Positions 34,456 to 46,520 of a stretch of 64,000 nucleotides of DNA are shown one piece after another. Positions within the stretch are counted from its first letter, which is position 1, and every line of letters begins with the position of its first letter. The stretch covers positions 55,722 to 119,721 of the forward strand of contig JAEQBH010007368.1 of NCBI GenBank assembly GCA_016808115.1, in the 5' to 3' direction. The DNA is from Tetrastigma voinierianum. Its lineage: Eukaryota > Streptophyta > Magnoliopsida > Vitales > Vitaceae. Below the pieces are notes generated by a model. It did no database searches. It saw only the letters and a program-made list of their open reading frames with translations, and had not been told where the DNA came from. Made by a program: the position numbers and the translations under genes.

Positions 34456-35149
34456 AGGATCAATGCCTCATTTTAGAGTGGGAATGAATCTATCATAACT
34501 TTGGAAGTGATGATAATTCTTAATGCTTTTAAATGGTATGATTTTGAATATTCAACTACGGGGAACACGAGCTAATGGTTCTATGAATAAGCCAATCTTG
34601 ATACTTGATGGCGTGCCATCGAGGTTTTGGATACTATCGGCCTTGGTGTTGAGCGAAGCGGCCTCTAAGGTCATATTTTCCTAATTATGAATCATGGCTT
34701 GATTATCTTAGCGACACATTCAAGTGATGAACAATTCTTTATTACATTCTCACTAACATAAATTATAGTCTAATTTGCTGCTCATCATTATAGTAATGAT
34801 GATGATGATTTGAACCTCTGTCATTCAACATGGTATTGATTGATGTGGTGGGTGACATTTGTTAAAAAGTTTATTGCATGATTGATATAAAATAATTTCT
34901 TTTGTTAGCATTAGCATACATATCTTTCCTTTGAATGCTTCATTAACTATTTAAATAATGTTAAATATAAAAAAATTATCGTCTCTCTATTTTTCTAATA
35001 ATTTATATAATATTTTAATAACTTTTTAAATATTTTAATAATCTTATTTTGCGTATTGGCGGATACGCAACCGATACACCGTGACCGATATGTCTCGGGA
35101 CCGTCCGAGTCGACGACTGATACTGCGACTTTGAACCATGCATAAACCC

Positions 35150-36340
35150 AGAAATCTTTGAGAGTTTTGGGCCTTGGATGCTGGCCACGCGGAACTCTCA
35201 CCATAACAGAAGCAACCCTGCTGATAGAGATAGAGAAGAAAAAACACATGAGAGAAGAATGGTAAAGGAACCTCACCATAACAGATATGGCAAGTGCAAC
35301 CAACAATGGCATACATCACGATTTTCCATTCTTAGCATGAATGAGGATAAGGAAAGTACACCAGCTAGTAATGAGGAACAGATTTCAGCCACAGTTCACG
35401 CAGATTCCTATGAGACCTCAGGATCCTTTAGCACCTTTAAGAAGCAAGGGTAAGAGGGTCAATGTCTAAGTCCATGATCCTCTCCCAACAACTGTGCTAG
35501 AGCACACCCCTCCTCGTTCACTTTCAGTTGGGAACCTGCAAGGAAAGTTAACAAGGGAGATTCCAACCATCCTCTGAGCAAGGAATTACCTCAGGACACA
35601 ACCAAGCAGTGCTCTTCTCACCACCAGAGCATTGGGTAGTGTCGGGGGTCTGAGTAAAAATAACGTGATAAGCAAGAGTTGATCATCCGCCAAACAGGGC
35701 CACACTCCCATGACAACATCAATGCGGCACAACTCATCTGTGCGAACATCAACGGAACCCACCCAGATCGGAAGGGTTAGGCGATGATAGAAAATGGGTT
35801 GAAGGAGATGGGGAATAGAAGCTGCCAACCTGACTTAAGCCCTGCCTGAGGCATGCATTGAGCAGTGAAAGTCAATAGCCATCCTTACTGTGTTTGCCAA
35901 ACCTCCTCATGGTTCATAGAACTTTGTCTTCTTTTCTGTCTCTAAACTATTTCTTAATGGATGTTCTAGTTTGGAACTGCAAGGGAGCAGCATCGAAAAG
36001 CTTCTTCCGGACCATTAAAGACCTGACCAGCCGTCTCAAGCCAAGCATCTTATGTAGTGGAGATCAAGCAAACTTCACCTGTAACGGGCTTGGTTTCAAA
36101 TTTTGTGTTATAGTGGAAACATTAGGGTTCAGTAGGGGAATCTGGCTGTTCTGAGAGGAGTTCCTCAAAATTCAAGTCTTGAAGACTCATCCCCAGTTTG
36201 TGCAGATGAAGATCGCAAAGTATGGAGTTCATTCTTAGCTACTCAGTGGTCTTTCTCTTTAATCCACTTTACTATTTCTCAAGAGATCCAATTTCTTTTA
36301 TGGAGCCCCCATTAAACTTCTTTCTGGAGATGTGCTGGGA
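35150..36340 (+). pseudogene. LINE ORF1 end and ORF2 endonuclease start
   Basis: Starts with EIFESFGPWMLATR (continuing NP from the previous piece) and a basic tail. The ORF2 start at 35,957 reads MDVLVWNCKGAASKSFFRTI, the beginning of the apurinic-like endonuclease of plant LINEs with its WNC(R/K)G motif. Further on, FKFCVIVETLGFSRGIWLF and a broken FLKIQVLKTHPQFV stretch match later endonuclease blocks. Reverse transcriptase is not found. Confidence 0.78.
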
Positions 36341-37952
36341 GATCTAAATTCCTCTTCATGAAGCCACATCCTTCCAGCTTGACCTCCCTAGCAGGAAGCT
36401 CTACTAATTTTATGATACTTATTGTTCTAATCTGTCTGTGCTCAGCCTCTGTTCCTTGTGGAGTACTTCTTCTTCCTCCACTTATTTGGCATTTTTTTCT
36501 GGTAGGGAAATGTTCTTGTAATGGTTCTGGAATTTGGGAAATAGTTTGGAGGATTTACGTATTAGTCGCTGATTCTAGAATTTCAAGAGATAAAATTAGG
36601 TCCAATTAGGGATATAGTTTTGCCCATTTCAAACTAAATATAGGCTTTGTGTAATGGTTTGGTTATTCAGTGATGACCCTAGTCTGTTTACCTTATAAAG
36701 CTATCATTGAGATTCGAATGTTCACCTTTGTCCTCAGCATGATTGCCTGGTAATGTTTGGGAATCTTGAGGTTGTCATATACCTACCCTTGTTTTTGAAT
36801 GAGCTCAGGTGATCTTCTCCATCGCCCAGTCTTTGACTTACTCATGCTGCGAGTAAAAGTATCCATGAGGAGTATCTAAAGCTGAAATCTATTGCTTTCT
36901 TTTGATAAATTCCTCATTTCTTGTATCTGAGTTGTTAATTTGAACATGAAGGCACATTAGGTTAACTGGAAATTTGGTCAAGATTAGTCATAGTACCTTT
37001 GTCTTACTAGAAAAAAATTGTAACTGTTCAGAGGAGTTCATGTTATCTAAGCCAAAAAAACAAAAGCCCCATAGTTTAGTCGTATCTATTTACATTTTGA
37101 ACAATTTTCTTAAATACAATCTATTAAGTGATATCTATATATATATAAAGAGTGGTGGCCACATCGACAAACTTTTTTTTTCAACTTTAAGCTTCCTATA
37201 TTGCCATAACCTTTGATTATATTTCCAAGTTTATCACCTTGTCTACTAAGCTTTCCCCATATTACCTGTCTTTGCTAATATTTATGACATTTCATCCAAG
37301 CGAGAAGAATGTTTTACGATAAACAACTTGCCTTCCCTCTTAGTTTCTCTTCTATCGTTTTATCGATAATTTAACAACCATGAAATCAAACCACAAACGG
37401 GAAGATCAAAGCAAAAATAATCACCTGCAATCAGCCCTTAGGAACCCGACAAGAAGGAAAAAATTGAGGATCTGAGTTCTGTGATTTGAGGTTTTTATTT
37501 AGGAACATTGTAAAGGTTTTGCGAAAATCGATGCCTGAATGAGAGGCTCAATCCTCACCTTAACGAAGATATTCATCCAAAATCAAGAAAAGACAAAAAA
37601 ATGAAGAAGGAGATGTAATCAAGTGAACCTCCTCCAGTGAACCTAAAATGGAAAAATAAATTAAGAGATCGACTCGGTGAGTTAGAACAAGTTAATCGAG
37701 AAAATCAAATTCTTGAATCTGTCTTCCATTTCCATGTTTTTTGAAACAAAGATAATCAACAAAAATTTAAGGGGATCGGAGTGGTGACTCACGAGTGAAG
37801 TTGCTCACAGTGGATCATTACATTCATTTAAAAAACCTTATTTTGGAGAATTAACATTCACATTAAGGATATTAAGAAATGTAGAGGCGCAATAAAATAT
37901 AGCTTTCATAAAATACCTTTTGGGTAAATGAGTTTTAATCATAAACATAAAT
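36341..37952. other. No recognisable feature
   Basis: AT-rich, short frames only. It may contain the decayed 3' part of the LINE at its left end. No gene, RNA or transposon end was identified. Confidence 0.4.
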
Positions 37953-40450
37953 TGGGACATGTGGGGTCAGTTGACAACCGTCGACCAATGCTATGGATAT
38001 CGAGAATGGCAGAGCACATGACATACGTGTCCTTTAGGGACCCATGATTTAACGAAAATCGGGCAGAGTCTCCTTTGTACTAGGAGCTCTACCCAAAATA
38101 CAACCTGTATAATTACATGGCAGCATGGCCCAATATTATACAACGACCTGCCACAGGGTCCCACATACGAGTAAAAATGACCACGTGAGACTGTTTTATC
38201 CTCTTTCGAACATATAAGCACATGACTGTAAACCATAGTCATAGAGTTTAAATTACATCACTCTTATACAAATAATTACAACCATATATTTACAAAATAT
38301 ATATCAAAGCCACAATCCGGCTTTCTTCATATATGTGATCTGAATGGTCAATACACTTTTGTTCGTATCTAAAGGGGTCTAAGGGTGAGCAAAGCCAGTG
38401 TGATAATCTCCTACAGAATACTCCCACCTAAGTGCATGTAATGACATTTAAACGAACAAACAAACATTTAAAGTGAATCATGTATATCCCTGCTTAAATG
38501 TCATTATCATGGATGAGAATGTGACTCTGCTATCATATCCAGTCATACAGGCTCCTCACACCGCCTGATTGCTAAGTGTGAATCTTTGTCATTTAGATGT
38601 TGAATTCTCTTAATCTTTTCATTTTCATTTACAACCATCACGCCTCAGTCCTTCTGACTCCATAAACATGCATTTTCCATGAATGAAAATGTTTCAAAGC
38701 AAGGTATTTGTTTTTAATCGTGGACAACCCTCACGATATAAATAGTGGACACACTCCGATGTCCCATTTGTGAATGACCCTCAAGTGTATATCAATTGGG
38801 CGGACTCGATGATTAGTATTATATGGACCCAACCCTCAGATGCTGGTGGACACCACTCAGATAAATAATATTGTTGGTCAGCCCTCAGAACATTCTCTTA
38901 AGGACCACCCTCATGCACTCACTCCTATTGTTCTAGAGATTGCCAGGTGCATATGAAATGCAATAAACCATTTCCATTTCCTTAACGTCTGACCTCATTT
39001 GGATATTGTCTGATATGAGGCCCACTAATCAACACCATCTGAGTGTTGATCCCCCAGCCCAGGTAATACTCATGTACACCATCGACACCTAACATAGTGT
39101 CAGATCTAACTTCTGCTCCACACCCATGTTATGCGATGTTTCGTGCATGTATAATGCAATTATGCCCATTTCCTATTCATACCATGCTACATATATAATG
39201 AGAACTATGTGTGTATACATACTCCATGCATATTTATCCATGCATCATTTGGACATTCTATATTAAGGTTCATACAAATTCCAAATCCGTATACTGATTC
39301 AAGCATATATGGACATCACAGTCACTACCACCGGGTGTGGCACATCGATCTAGGCTGGTAGACACAATTTGTCACGACTAGCCTCAGTGAGCCATGTAAT
39401 GGCCTCAATCATGTACAACTATGTGTCATTTATTTGTCACACAATGACACACGAACCACTCAATCATATTATTTACTTTCCAACAATAACACACAAAATG
39501 GCCCAAATCTCGGACCCATATAAAACAGGGCACCTCTTGGTCCCTTCACGGTTCATCACCGAATATTGTGATACCAAAACACACACAAAGCAGAAGACAT
39601 CAATCTTGGGATCAAAGCGGAAACCTCGACACGATGCAGGACTACTTAATAGTCGAAAAATTATGTCATATTGCTCCAAAATAGTCTTGAATTCCTTAAT
39701 TGTTGAAAACAATCCAGAAATTAAGCTCGGACGTAAAAACAATCCCGAAAATTTCTAAAATTCTCTCTCGGTCAAAAATTTGAGCCCCGGGGAAATTTAC
39801 ATTTCACGGCCTCTAAGTCAATCCACAGCCATTAAATGGCCTTTAGGCTAGAAATAACACAAGTAGGAAAATTCCCTATCTCGTGGAGGTTTAATGGCAG
39901 ACTCAAATTTTAGTGTCATGTGCCTCGTTGCGTGGATCGACTTTGCCTTGACCGAAAACCTACGGTCGATTTCATAGATCTGAAATGAATAAAAATAAAA
40001 AAATAAAAATCTCTCTGCGCTCTCTCTCCCCAGCCTCTCTCCCCCTTTCTTTGTTTTTCCACACTTTTTATCCTTTATTTTATTTTATTATTATTATTAT
40101 TATTATTTGATATTCATAGTTCATGTACTTTATTGGGTCCGTTTTGTCAAGAAACAATTTATTCTTTTCAGTTCACTTTATTTTAAATGAACTTAGCAGA
40201 TCATTTCTGACCACAGATTTTATTAAAAGGAAATCTAGTCCGTAGAATCAACGTGACACTATCTTGAGAAAATCGTAAAATATTAGGTGTCTGAAATTGA
40301 CGAAACTTTTCTAGGTCACTAGATTTGTGAGACAAATTTAGCAATGCGAAGTCCGTTTCGTCATCAGAGATCTAGGGGTGCGGTTTTCAACCCAGAAATT
40401 ACCAGATTTTACCACTTTTGGAAAAAGGTGAATTTTCACCGGGTTTTGCA
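37953..40450 (-). mobile_element. Solo LTR of Tekay-type family
   Basis: 2,498 bp, starting TGGGACATG and ending GGGTTTTGCA, with a perfect 5-bp duplication TAAAT (37,948-37,952 and 40,451-40,455). It matches the Tekay-type LTRs in length (2,495-2,500 bp) and layout: the tail GATCTAGGGGTGCGGTTTTC, AACCCAGAAATTACC, and CACTTTTGG resembles the LTR end at 14,200-14,309, and the CTCTCTCC-rich stretch at 40,010-40,060 corresponds to 13,840-13,880. It is a related but distinct subfamily. No internal region, so it probably arose by LTR-LTR recombination. Confidence 0.78.
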
Positions 40451-40455
40451 TAAAT

Positions 40456-40834
40456 CATCTTAATAATAATGGCAAATCATATAAACCTAAAATTAATGTG
40501 AGAAAAAATCCATGTTGATTAGATTCTACACCATTATATATAAATTAGAATCATCTTCCTTTATTTATTTGCTAATACGAATTGAATTAAGAATTTATTT
40601 AAAGTATATAAATATAATGCATTAATGGAGGGTTATGTTAGTTTATAAATTGTTTATCACTTTTGAAGGTCAACTATCCCTTCAACATCGTTTATTTAAT
40701 TGTTTATAAACAATTTAAGAAATTTTATAATATTTGAAATAAACAAATAGTGTCATTATTATTTAGTATTGAAGATAGTTGAAATAAAATAAGAATCATT
40801 ATATGTGGTAAAAGTATTTGTAAAACTATAAATG
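40456..40834. other. AT-rich spacer, no feature seen
   Basis: Between the solo LTR and the Tat-like element. No coding or repeat structure noticed. Confidence 0.4.
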
Positions 40835-40839
40835 AGATT

Positions 40840-41426
40840 TGATGGTGCTTCTTCTCACGTCTTTGGTAGGAACTTCTTGATCGTTAGTGAATCTGTTCGT
40901 AGGATGATCTTAAACCTTCTTGATGCGTGAAGGTGATCAGTGGGGTGTGTAATTAAGCCCCTCGATGGCTAAGTGGGTTTCTTTCTTATGAGAAGGAAAG
41001 AATTCCAAGCTAATTATGGTGTATCCATATTGTGTTTTTTGGTAGAATGGTCTAGAGGTATTTAAGGGGAAATAATGGTTACTTTCCTTGTTAGGCGGTG
41101 TCTGGTATCTCATTGGAATTTGAGGAGTTTCCTTTCCTTATCATGGACCCGACTCTTAGGGATAATGGGCTTGTGATCATGTAAGATCCTTCTTTCTAAT
41201 TCGTGAAGTGCGGATCATGATAGGCACTTTTCCTTTACACGAGTTTTTGGGCCACTATGTCATGATTACCTATTGAGGTGGTTTCAATTACGGGCTGAGC
41301 TTGTGTACTTTAGCATAGGTAGGATCTCATTGTCAGTAGAAACATCTTTATTGGTGTGCCTAACTCCCTTCATAAAGCGATTTGGGCTTGCGCTGCGAGC
41401 TGTGCACATATTGTTTTCTACTATCA
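40840..41426 (-). repeat. 3' LTR of Tat-like element
   Basis: TG...CA copy aligned with 54,432-55,029: shared blocks include GATGGTGCTT, TCTCACG, TGGTAGAATGGT, ACTTTCCTTGTTAGG-like, TTATCATGGACC and GCACATATTGTTT. Duplication AGATT abuts its left end. Confidence 0.88.
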
Positions 41427-44214
41427 GTTGCCCTGACCTTGATGATAACAAGCGAGGCTGAATCATTTCTTGGATCAGTTCTGGATTCCCGCAGTGGCTG
41501 GCGGGGATGGTTTGATCTAGGCTTGTGCTTATCAAACGTCTTGTGATAATGATGGCGCTCTTTAGATTTTGCCCGTTTCAATGGTTCTTCTCATGTCTTG
41601 AAACGTTCTTGTATCCCTTTTCCGCTATTACAGGGGTTTGGAAGTGTCTTTAATCGGCGTTCAAAGTACACTAGTGGTGCTACTGTCGTCTTTTGTTTCT
41701 CGTTACGTGGGCTGCGCGCAGGAAGGTCATTTGAGGCACAATGTCGGACGGACTTAAGTGGTCTACCATTGTGGTTTCAGTCCTTCGATAGGTTATCTTC
41801 ACCATGAGGCAAGGCGAAAGGGAAGATTAAGCGAGATCGTATCCACAGCTCGAATGTTTGAGGCCGCCGTGAGTACAGGATGTCTTGGGCCCTAAGCGAG
41901 TTGAGCCTTCAACATATGCTAAAACCTTGCTACTCGTTATGGACCTCCTTGGTGTCGAATGCGGGTGTCCTGATCTTCTCCCGTCTTATGTTGTTCTGGT
42001 TTCAGATGAGTACGCTTTCTTTGGCGGCCTTTGAGAATGGTCTCGCTCCTTTGCCCCTTCATCCAAGGCGTCCTCTGACATTTTAATGTGCGATCCCGGC
42101 TCTCGATTTTGAGCATCTTGGTGACCTTTGGGTTTTTCAAGGATAGGGCCTCGGGGTCCCTGGTATAGCTCGACTCTGGATCTCTTTAGAGTGAAGAGGC
42201 CTCGGAGGCTCTTGTATATCTAGAGAGACCCCTTTGCCCGGTTCTATCTCATTTCCAACCTCATGCACCCACAGAAGCATTGGAAGAGGCTGTTCTTTGC
42301 TCCAGAATTGACATTGGGAATATAACCTCCTTAGGCCCGAGACGATCTGTTGGGGATTAAACGGTATGGTGCTGCAGGAGACTGCGTGGTTTACATCTGT
42401 GCTAGTAGGAATTGACATTTTAAAGGTCATGTTATGTTTTTACTTTGCTTTGGTTGCGTTGCCCCTTCGGGCATCAGATCGACCCTCACGAGGACCGAGT
42501 AAAGCGGCGGTTGACGAAGTGTTGCCTCGTGTCCCGATGCGTCAGGTCGGACTTTCCTGCTCTTGGTGTGAGCCTGCTATTCCCTTGTCGAGATCTCCTC
42601 CGCCCCTGTTGTGAAACTTCTCTAAGGGCCTCTTCAGCTGTGAAGCCATCTCGAGGGGAGAACTTCATGCGGGTGTCGAGTTCTTTGTGAAGAAAGGAGA
42701 AGTGTGGCGAGCTCGAATCCTCACGAGGAGGAGCCTCCGGCCGGGAGTAGGCTGAGTGGAGTGTACATTCCGCGATTACTGTCGAGGCGGGGATCCTGCA
42801 TGAGTTCGAGTGAGGCGGGCGTTGCCTCTTTGGCCAGGTGTTCGGGTGGCGAGTGCGCGTCGCTCATCCTTTCTTTGCAGGGCAAGGGTTCTTCGAGAAG
42901 AGTACTTGAGCCTCCTTTGAAAGTTCTTCCTATCTCTACTCCTGGATCCTTTTGGCGCCAAAGCGCCACTTCCCCTCGGATACGGGGAGAGGATGTGAAA
43001 TGATCGCTTTGGGCGGGGGGCGGGGAGGGGTGGGGACTTGTTGTTCCTGTCTGGCTCGTGTGGTGTTTAGTCATCCTTGGGACTGCGATCCCAGAAGGTG
43101 GAAGCCTGTGCGTTGAGAGGCTCAACCTCTCCTCCGGGGAATCTGATCTGTGTATGTTCGAGCGCCTTCTTTTGTCGAATCTCGTCATTGTGTTAATGTT
43201 ATCTGCTAGCCATCTTGTTCCTTGACGGATCATTGCCTTACCTAAAAGGACACGGCGGAGGCAGTTCGGCGGAAGAAGCTCTGCTAGGCGTGAAGCATAC
43301 AAAGCTAAGGTCGCCTCCTTGACTTTCGAGAGGGCTGAGTTGCGAGCTTAGATACAAAGCTTGACCGATGATGTTTTGGGGTATAAATCCGATCTGAAAC
43401 ACCTCATTCTAGGTGGCTGAAGATGAAGAAGACCCTCAAGGGCACAGGGTTCATGGACTCAGAGCTACCCAATTAGTTGGGAAGAGTTTCGAGGCTACCG
43501 AGGAAGAACTATGCACCCAAGCTTGACATTGGATCGTGCGCCGGCGACAGCCGACAAGAGTCACGACGCGATTCTGGGGACCTCCCCAGGCGGAGGCTAT
43601 GGTTGCGAGGGATGGAGTAATAGCGGAGGCGAGGGGCCGAGGCTGCTGTATGGGCCTCGGATGGCTTGCTTGCTGGGCCTTGGTAGTAAGGCTTTTCGGT
43701 TGAACGTTTTCAAGTTCTGATGAAGAGAGAGGCGGGAGGAAGGGAATCCGTTTACGAGGCAGGCGAGATCGTGGTGTTATTAGATACTCAGGCTCTGTTC
43801 CTCTCCTGAGTGAAGGCGAGATTCCTACCAAAGAGGCACAGGGCTTCGCGCCGACTTACACACGTCTTGGAGGCTCGCACCGCGAGGCTTTTCGTAGCTC
43901 TACCCCGAACATTTAGGCCCCTTTATTGTAATCTTTGCTCATTCGGCTGGCCGAGCTACAAGCCTCGAATGCATGTGACATTGGTTTGTTGTTATGGATA
44001 TCAGATATTATTCTTGGTTTTCACTGTCTTCTTTTATGACGCTGTGTTAAAGAGGTTTCTGGTCATCAATCTTTAAATATTTGGGGTTTTGGGGCCATGA
44101 TTAGATGAGATACTATGCTCTCATCAAAATGAGCTACTGGTATTTTAAAACTAAATTTACGATGTCCTTGGCAGCTCATGTATACGAGTGCATTGGTTTC
44201 TTAAACAAACCCAT
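41427..44214. other. Long 3' region of Tat-like element, unidentified
   Basis: GC-richer than the flanks, with several frames of 80-193 codons, mostly minus (for example 43,302-42,721). Composition is Arg/Ser/Pro-rich and no family was recognised. It may be the decayed additional ORF seen in many Tat elements, or non-coding 3' sequence. Confidence 0.35.
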
Positions 44215-44760
44215 AGCCCCCTTTATTGACCTTGGCTCCTTATTTAAGATACAAGGCTCTTTTGAAACTGAGCTACGTTACTCCTTTGAAATTGAGCTAC
44301 ATGGCTCCCTTGAAGGCGAGGCTCTGAGGCTCTCTTGAGCCCAGCCACAAGGCTCCCTTGTTGACTCTAGGGCACTTTTGAGCGGAGCTGCGTGGCTCCT
44401 TCAGCCCAAACTCCCATAGCTCCTTGGCCCGAACTACAAGGCTCTCTTGAAACTGAGTTACAAGGCTCCTTAGATGCTGATCTATAAGGCTCTTTTGAAA
44501 TTGAGCTACGTGGCTCCTTTGAAACTAAGCTACATGGCTCCCTTGAAATTGAGCTACAAGGCTCTCTGGCCAGGCTACCGGGCTCCTTTGAGCTATCGGC
44601 TCTTTTGGCGAGCTGGGAGCTCCCCTGAGAATTGAGCTATAGACTCTCTTGAAGCGAACTACAAAATCGCATTTCTGGCTGGCTCTTTTAAAGCGAGCTA
44701 CGTGGCTTGTTGAGGGTGAGCTACATGGCTCCTTGAGCGAGCTCACAGCGGCACTTTCGT
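44215..44760. repeat. 24-bp tandem array between pol and 3' LTR
   Basis: About 20 imperfect units of a 24-base repeat, for example GGCTCCTTTGAAACTAAGCT followed by ACAT. Because 24 is a multiple of three, units keep frame on both strands. It lies in the 3' untranslated region of the Tat-like element; such arrays in this family are known sources of satellite DNA. Confidence 0.8.
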
Positions 44761-44844
44761 CTTCCTCTCTGGGGAGAGCGGCGCGATTTGTCTGGATCTG
44801 TGGAGATCAGAACAAGCGCATGGCTTTCCAAGCTTCCAGGTTTC

Positions 44845-45325
44845 TTTATAAATAACCGCCTCTCTTCGATGGTCTATGTTACACTCTGCTCCCAACCTTC
44901 TTTCTCTCTTTGACAGTGTCGAAGTTCGTACATGATGAAGCTACAAGGTTTGATCGTAGCGTGCGGAGTGCGTTTGGTGGTCGCATCAGGCGTTTGGTTT
45001 TGATCGTTGCCTTGTTTAACTTAGAAGTTGTGTTTTTATAATCTCCCTTGTGGGAGTTGTGTTTGTTCTAGTCTGTCCATTGATCGGAACCCCCGGACCG
45101 AGGGACATCAGCTGGACGGCGCTCGGAGAATGGTAAGTCCCTTCCTCCATCATTCCTTTCCTACCCTCTTTTCTCCTTCTCCTTCCTTCTTTTTCTCTTT
45201 CTTGTAGTTTTCCTTATTTGGCGTTGTACAATCGTGATCTTCTGAATGTAGAATGGCTTCTGGTGTAATTTTCTGACATGTAGAGAGCGGCTTTGTTGTA
45301 ATTTTAGGAGATAATTGAAATAAAA
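44845..45325 (+). promoter_or_regulatory. Plus-strand promoter-like unit opposing Tat pol
   Basis: TTTATAAATAA at 44,845-44,855 is followed by a pyrimidine-rich leader with CTTCTTTCTCTC, a consensus splice donor G|GTAAGT at 45,132, and AATAAA at 45,319. All are on the plus strand, opposite to gag-pol. Tat elements are known to carry additional, often antisense, transcripts or frames in this region; whether this one was active is inference. No protein is readable. Confidence 0.35.
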
Positions 45326-45559
45326 GTCTTAGGTCTTTTGGAAACGTGTATTGTTTGTTTGTTTTTTTTTTTTTGTTTTTTTTTGACGATCTGCGAGAAT
45401 ATTAATCATGCTGAACATGAACACAAAAAAGCATTATTATAAGTAAAATTATTGAATTATTATTAAGGCTACAATCCAGGAGTCTATTGGTGAAACGCCT
45501 AAGAGTGCTGGCGTTCAGAATGTGGCAAGGTTTTTCCTCTTATGTTTGAAGTTAAATAG

Positions 45560-46520
45560 TTGCTAGGTTGGGCCGATTCGCATTTCCGCGTAGGTCTTTT
45601 CCCGGTTTGGTGCTAGCTTCCCGTGTGCTGGGGTCTTTCCTTCTTGGCGGGGAGTTTTTAAGAACTAGGTTCTTAGGGCTTAAAACTCCACAGGCCCGAC
45701 CCTTGATCATAATATTTTGTTGTCTTTCTGTGATAGTCCTCATCACGGCTTTAGAACTGTTCACATTTTCTTCTGAGTCAGGTTCAGATGGAAGATCTCT
45801 CATTGTTATTGTTGTGAACTCAACTGCGGTGATTTGCTTAACCTACGGCGGGCTACAGCCGGTGCGAGGCAGCTAAAGCAAAATGGGTTTATTGAGTGGC
45901 AGTTGTGTTTTGTATGCCATAACACCTCGAGGAGGTATTCTACCCATTTTCCCTTTAGATTTTCTAGTTTAGTCTTGTAGCTGCGCCGAGTCATGGTGAC
46001 ACGGCACATTAAGTTGGACTCTGCGGATGAGCTGGGGATGAGTATTAATTCTTGATTAGGCTCGGCACAAAATCTGCGAACTTAGGATTGTCGGCTGACA
46101 TTATCGGATGTGGGGCTCACAAGGATTGAGCACTGTGGAGCCTTGAGCAAGGATTCGCACCTTTGCTCGATGATTGTGGCTAGTGGCTCGGCCTCGGCCT
46201 ACTTGATGAAGTAATCCACTCCTACAATAATAAACTTGCACTGGCTCTTCCAGTGGTAGGGCCTGTCTCTGCTTATTATTGAAAGACGAGGGCTTGTGAT
46301 TGGTCGTGGCTTCAGGATGGGAGGTGAGAGAGATCTAGGCATGCTCTTAGCCGGACCTTGAATTTTTAACTAGCTGTCAGTCTTTGGCATTATGGCAGAG
46401 TGTAGTATCCCCTGCCTCGGTCTGCTGCGAGTCTGGCTCAGATATGATTCGCATGAATGCCTTCATGCACCTCTTTGAGCACGTAATTGGCGTCTTCTTT
46501 TCCTACGCACTTTAGGATGG
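45560..46520 (-). pseudogene. int: Tat-type integrase relic
   Basis: Zinc-finger region LKCVGKEDANYVLKEVHEGI, HANH (46,510-46,440) with the HHCC histidines partly visible; core with QCKFIIVGVDYF then AEAEPLATIIEQR-like (46,240-46,150) including the first catalytic Asp; ENLKGKWVEYLLEVLWHTKH (45,980-45,915) after the core; and VLKNSPPRRKDPSTREAS (45,650-45,600) near the C-terminus. No chromodomain, as expected for Tat. Many frame changes. Confidence 0.85.

Larger units (their letters stand above)
29757..35140. mobile_element. Mutator-like element 2, carrying a hAT insertion
   Basis: 5,384 bp flanked by a perfect 9-bp duplication CATAAACCC (29,748-29,756 and 35,141-35,149). Left end GCAGTTCAAAAATTGG; right end on the minus strand CATGGTTCAAAGTCGC. 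Left part (to about 30,925) and right part (from about 34,937) align with element 1; the ~4 kb between them is extra and holds a hAT transposase relic and a tandem duplication. No Mutator transposase found, so it was probably non-autonomous. Confidence 0.82.
27600..36340 (+). mobile_element. Degenerate LINE, split by two Mutator-like elements
   Basis: One non-LTR retrotransposon in three collinear pieces: 27,600-28,313, 29,592-29,756 and 35,150-36,340. ORF1 gives a DUF4283-like nucleic-acid-binding region, a CCHC zinc knuckle and a GPWML motif; ORF2 starts with an endonuclease. Taking out each inserted element and one 9-bp duplication restores the ORF1 reading frame at both junctions. The 3' portion (reverse transcriptase, poly(A) tail) is absent or unrecognisable after about 36,340, and many stops are present. 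Confidence 0.82.

Noticed and set aside
42721..43302. 193-codon minus-strand frame as a host gene
   Set aside because: It lies inside the Tat-like element, lacks recognisable domains, and overlaps another long frame on the same strand; kept only as an unidentified element segment.
44215..44760. Regular short repeats considered as a CRISPR-like array
   Set aside because: Units are contiguous and imperfect with no spacers, and lie inside a plant retrotransposon.
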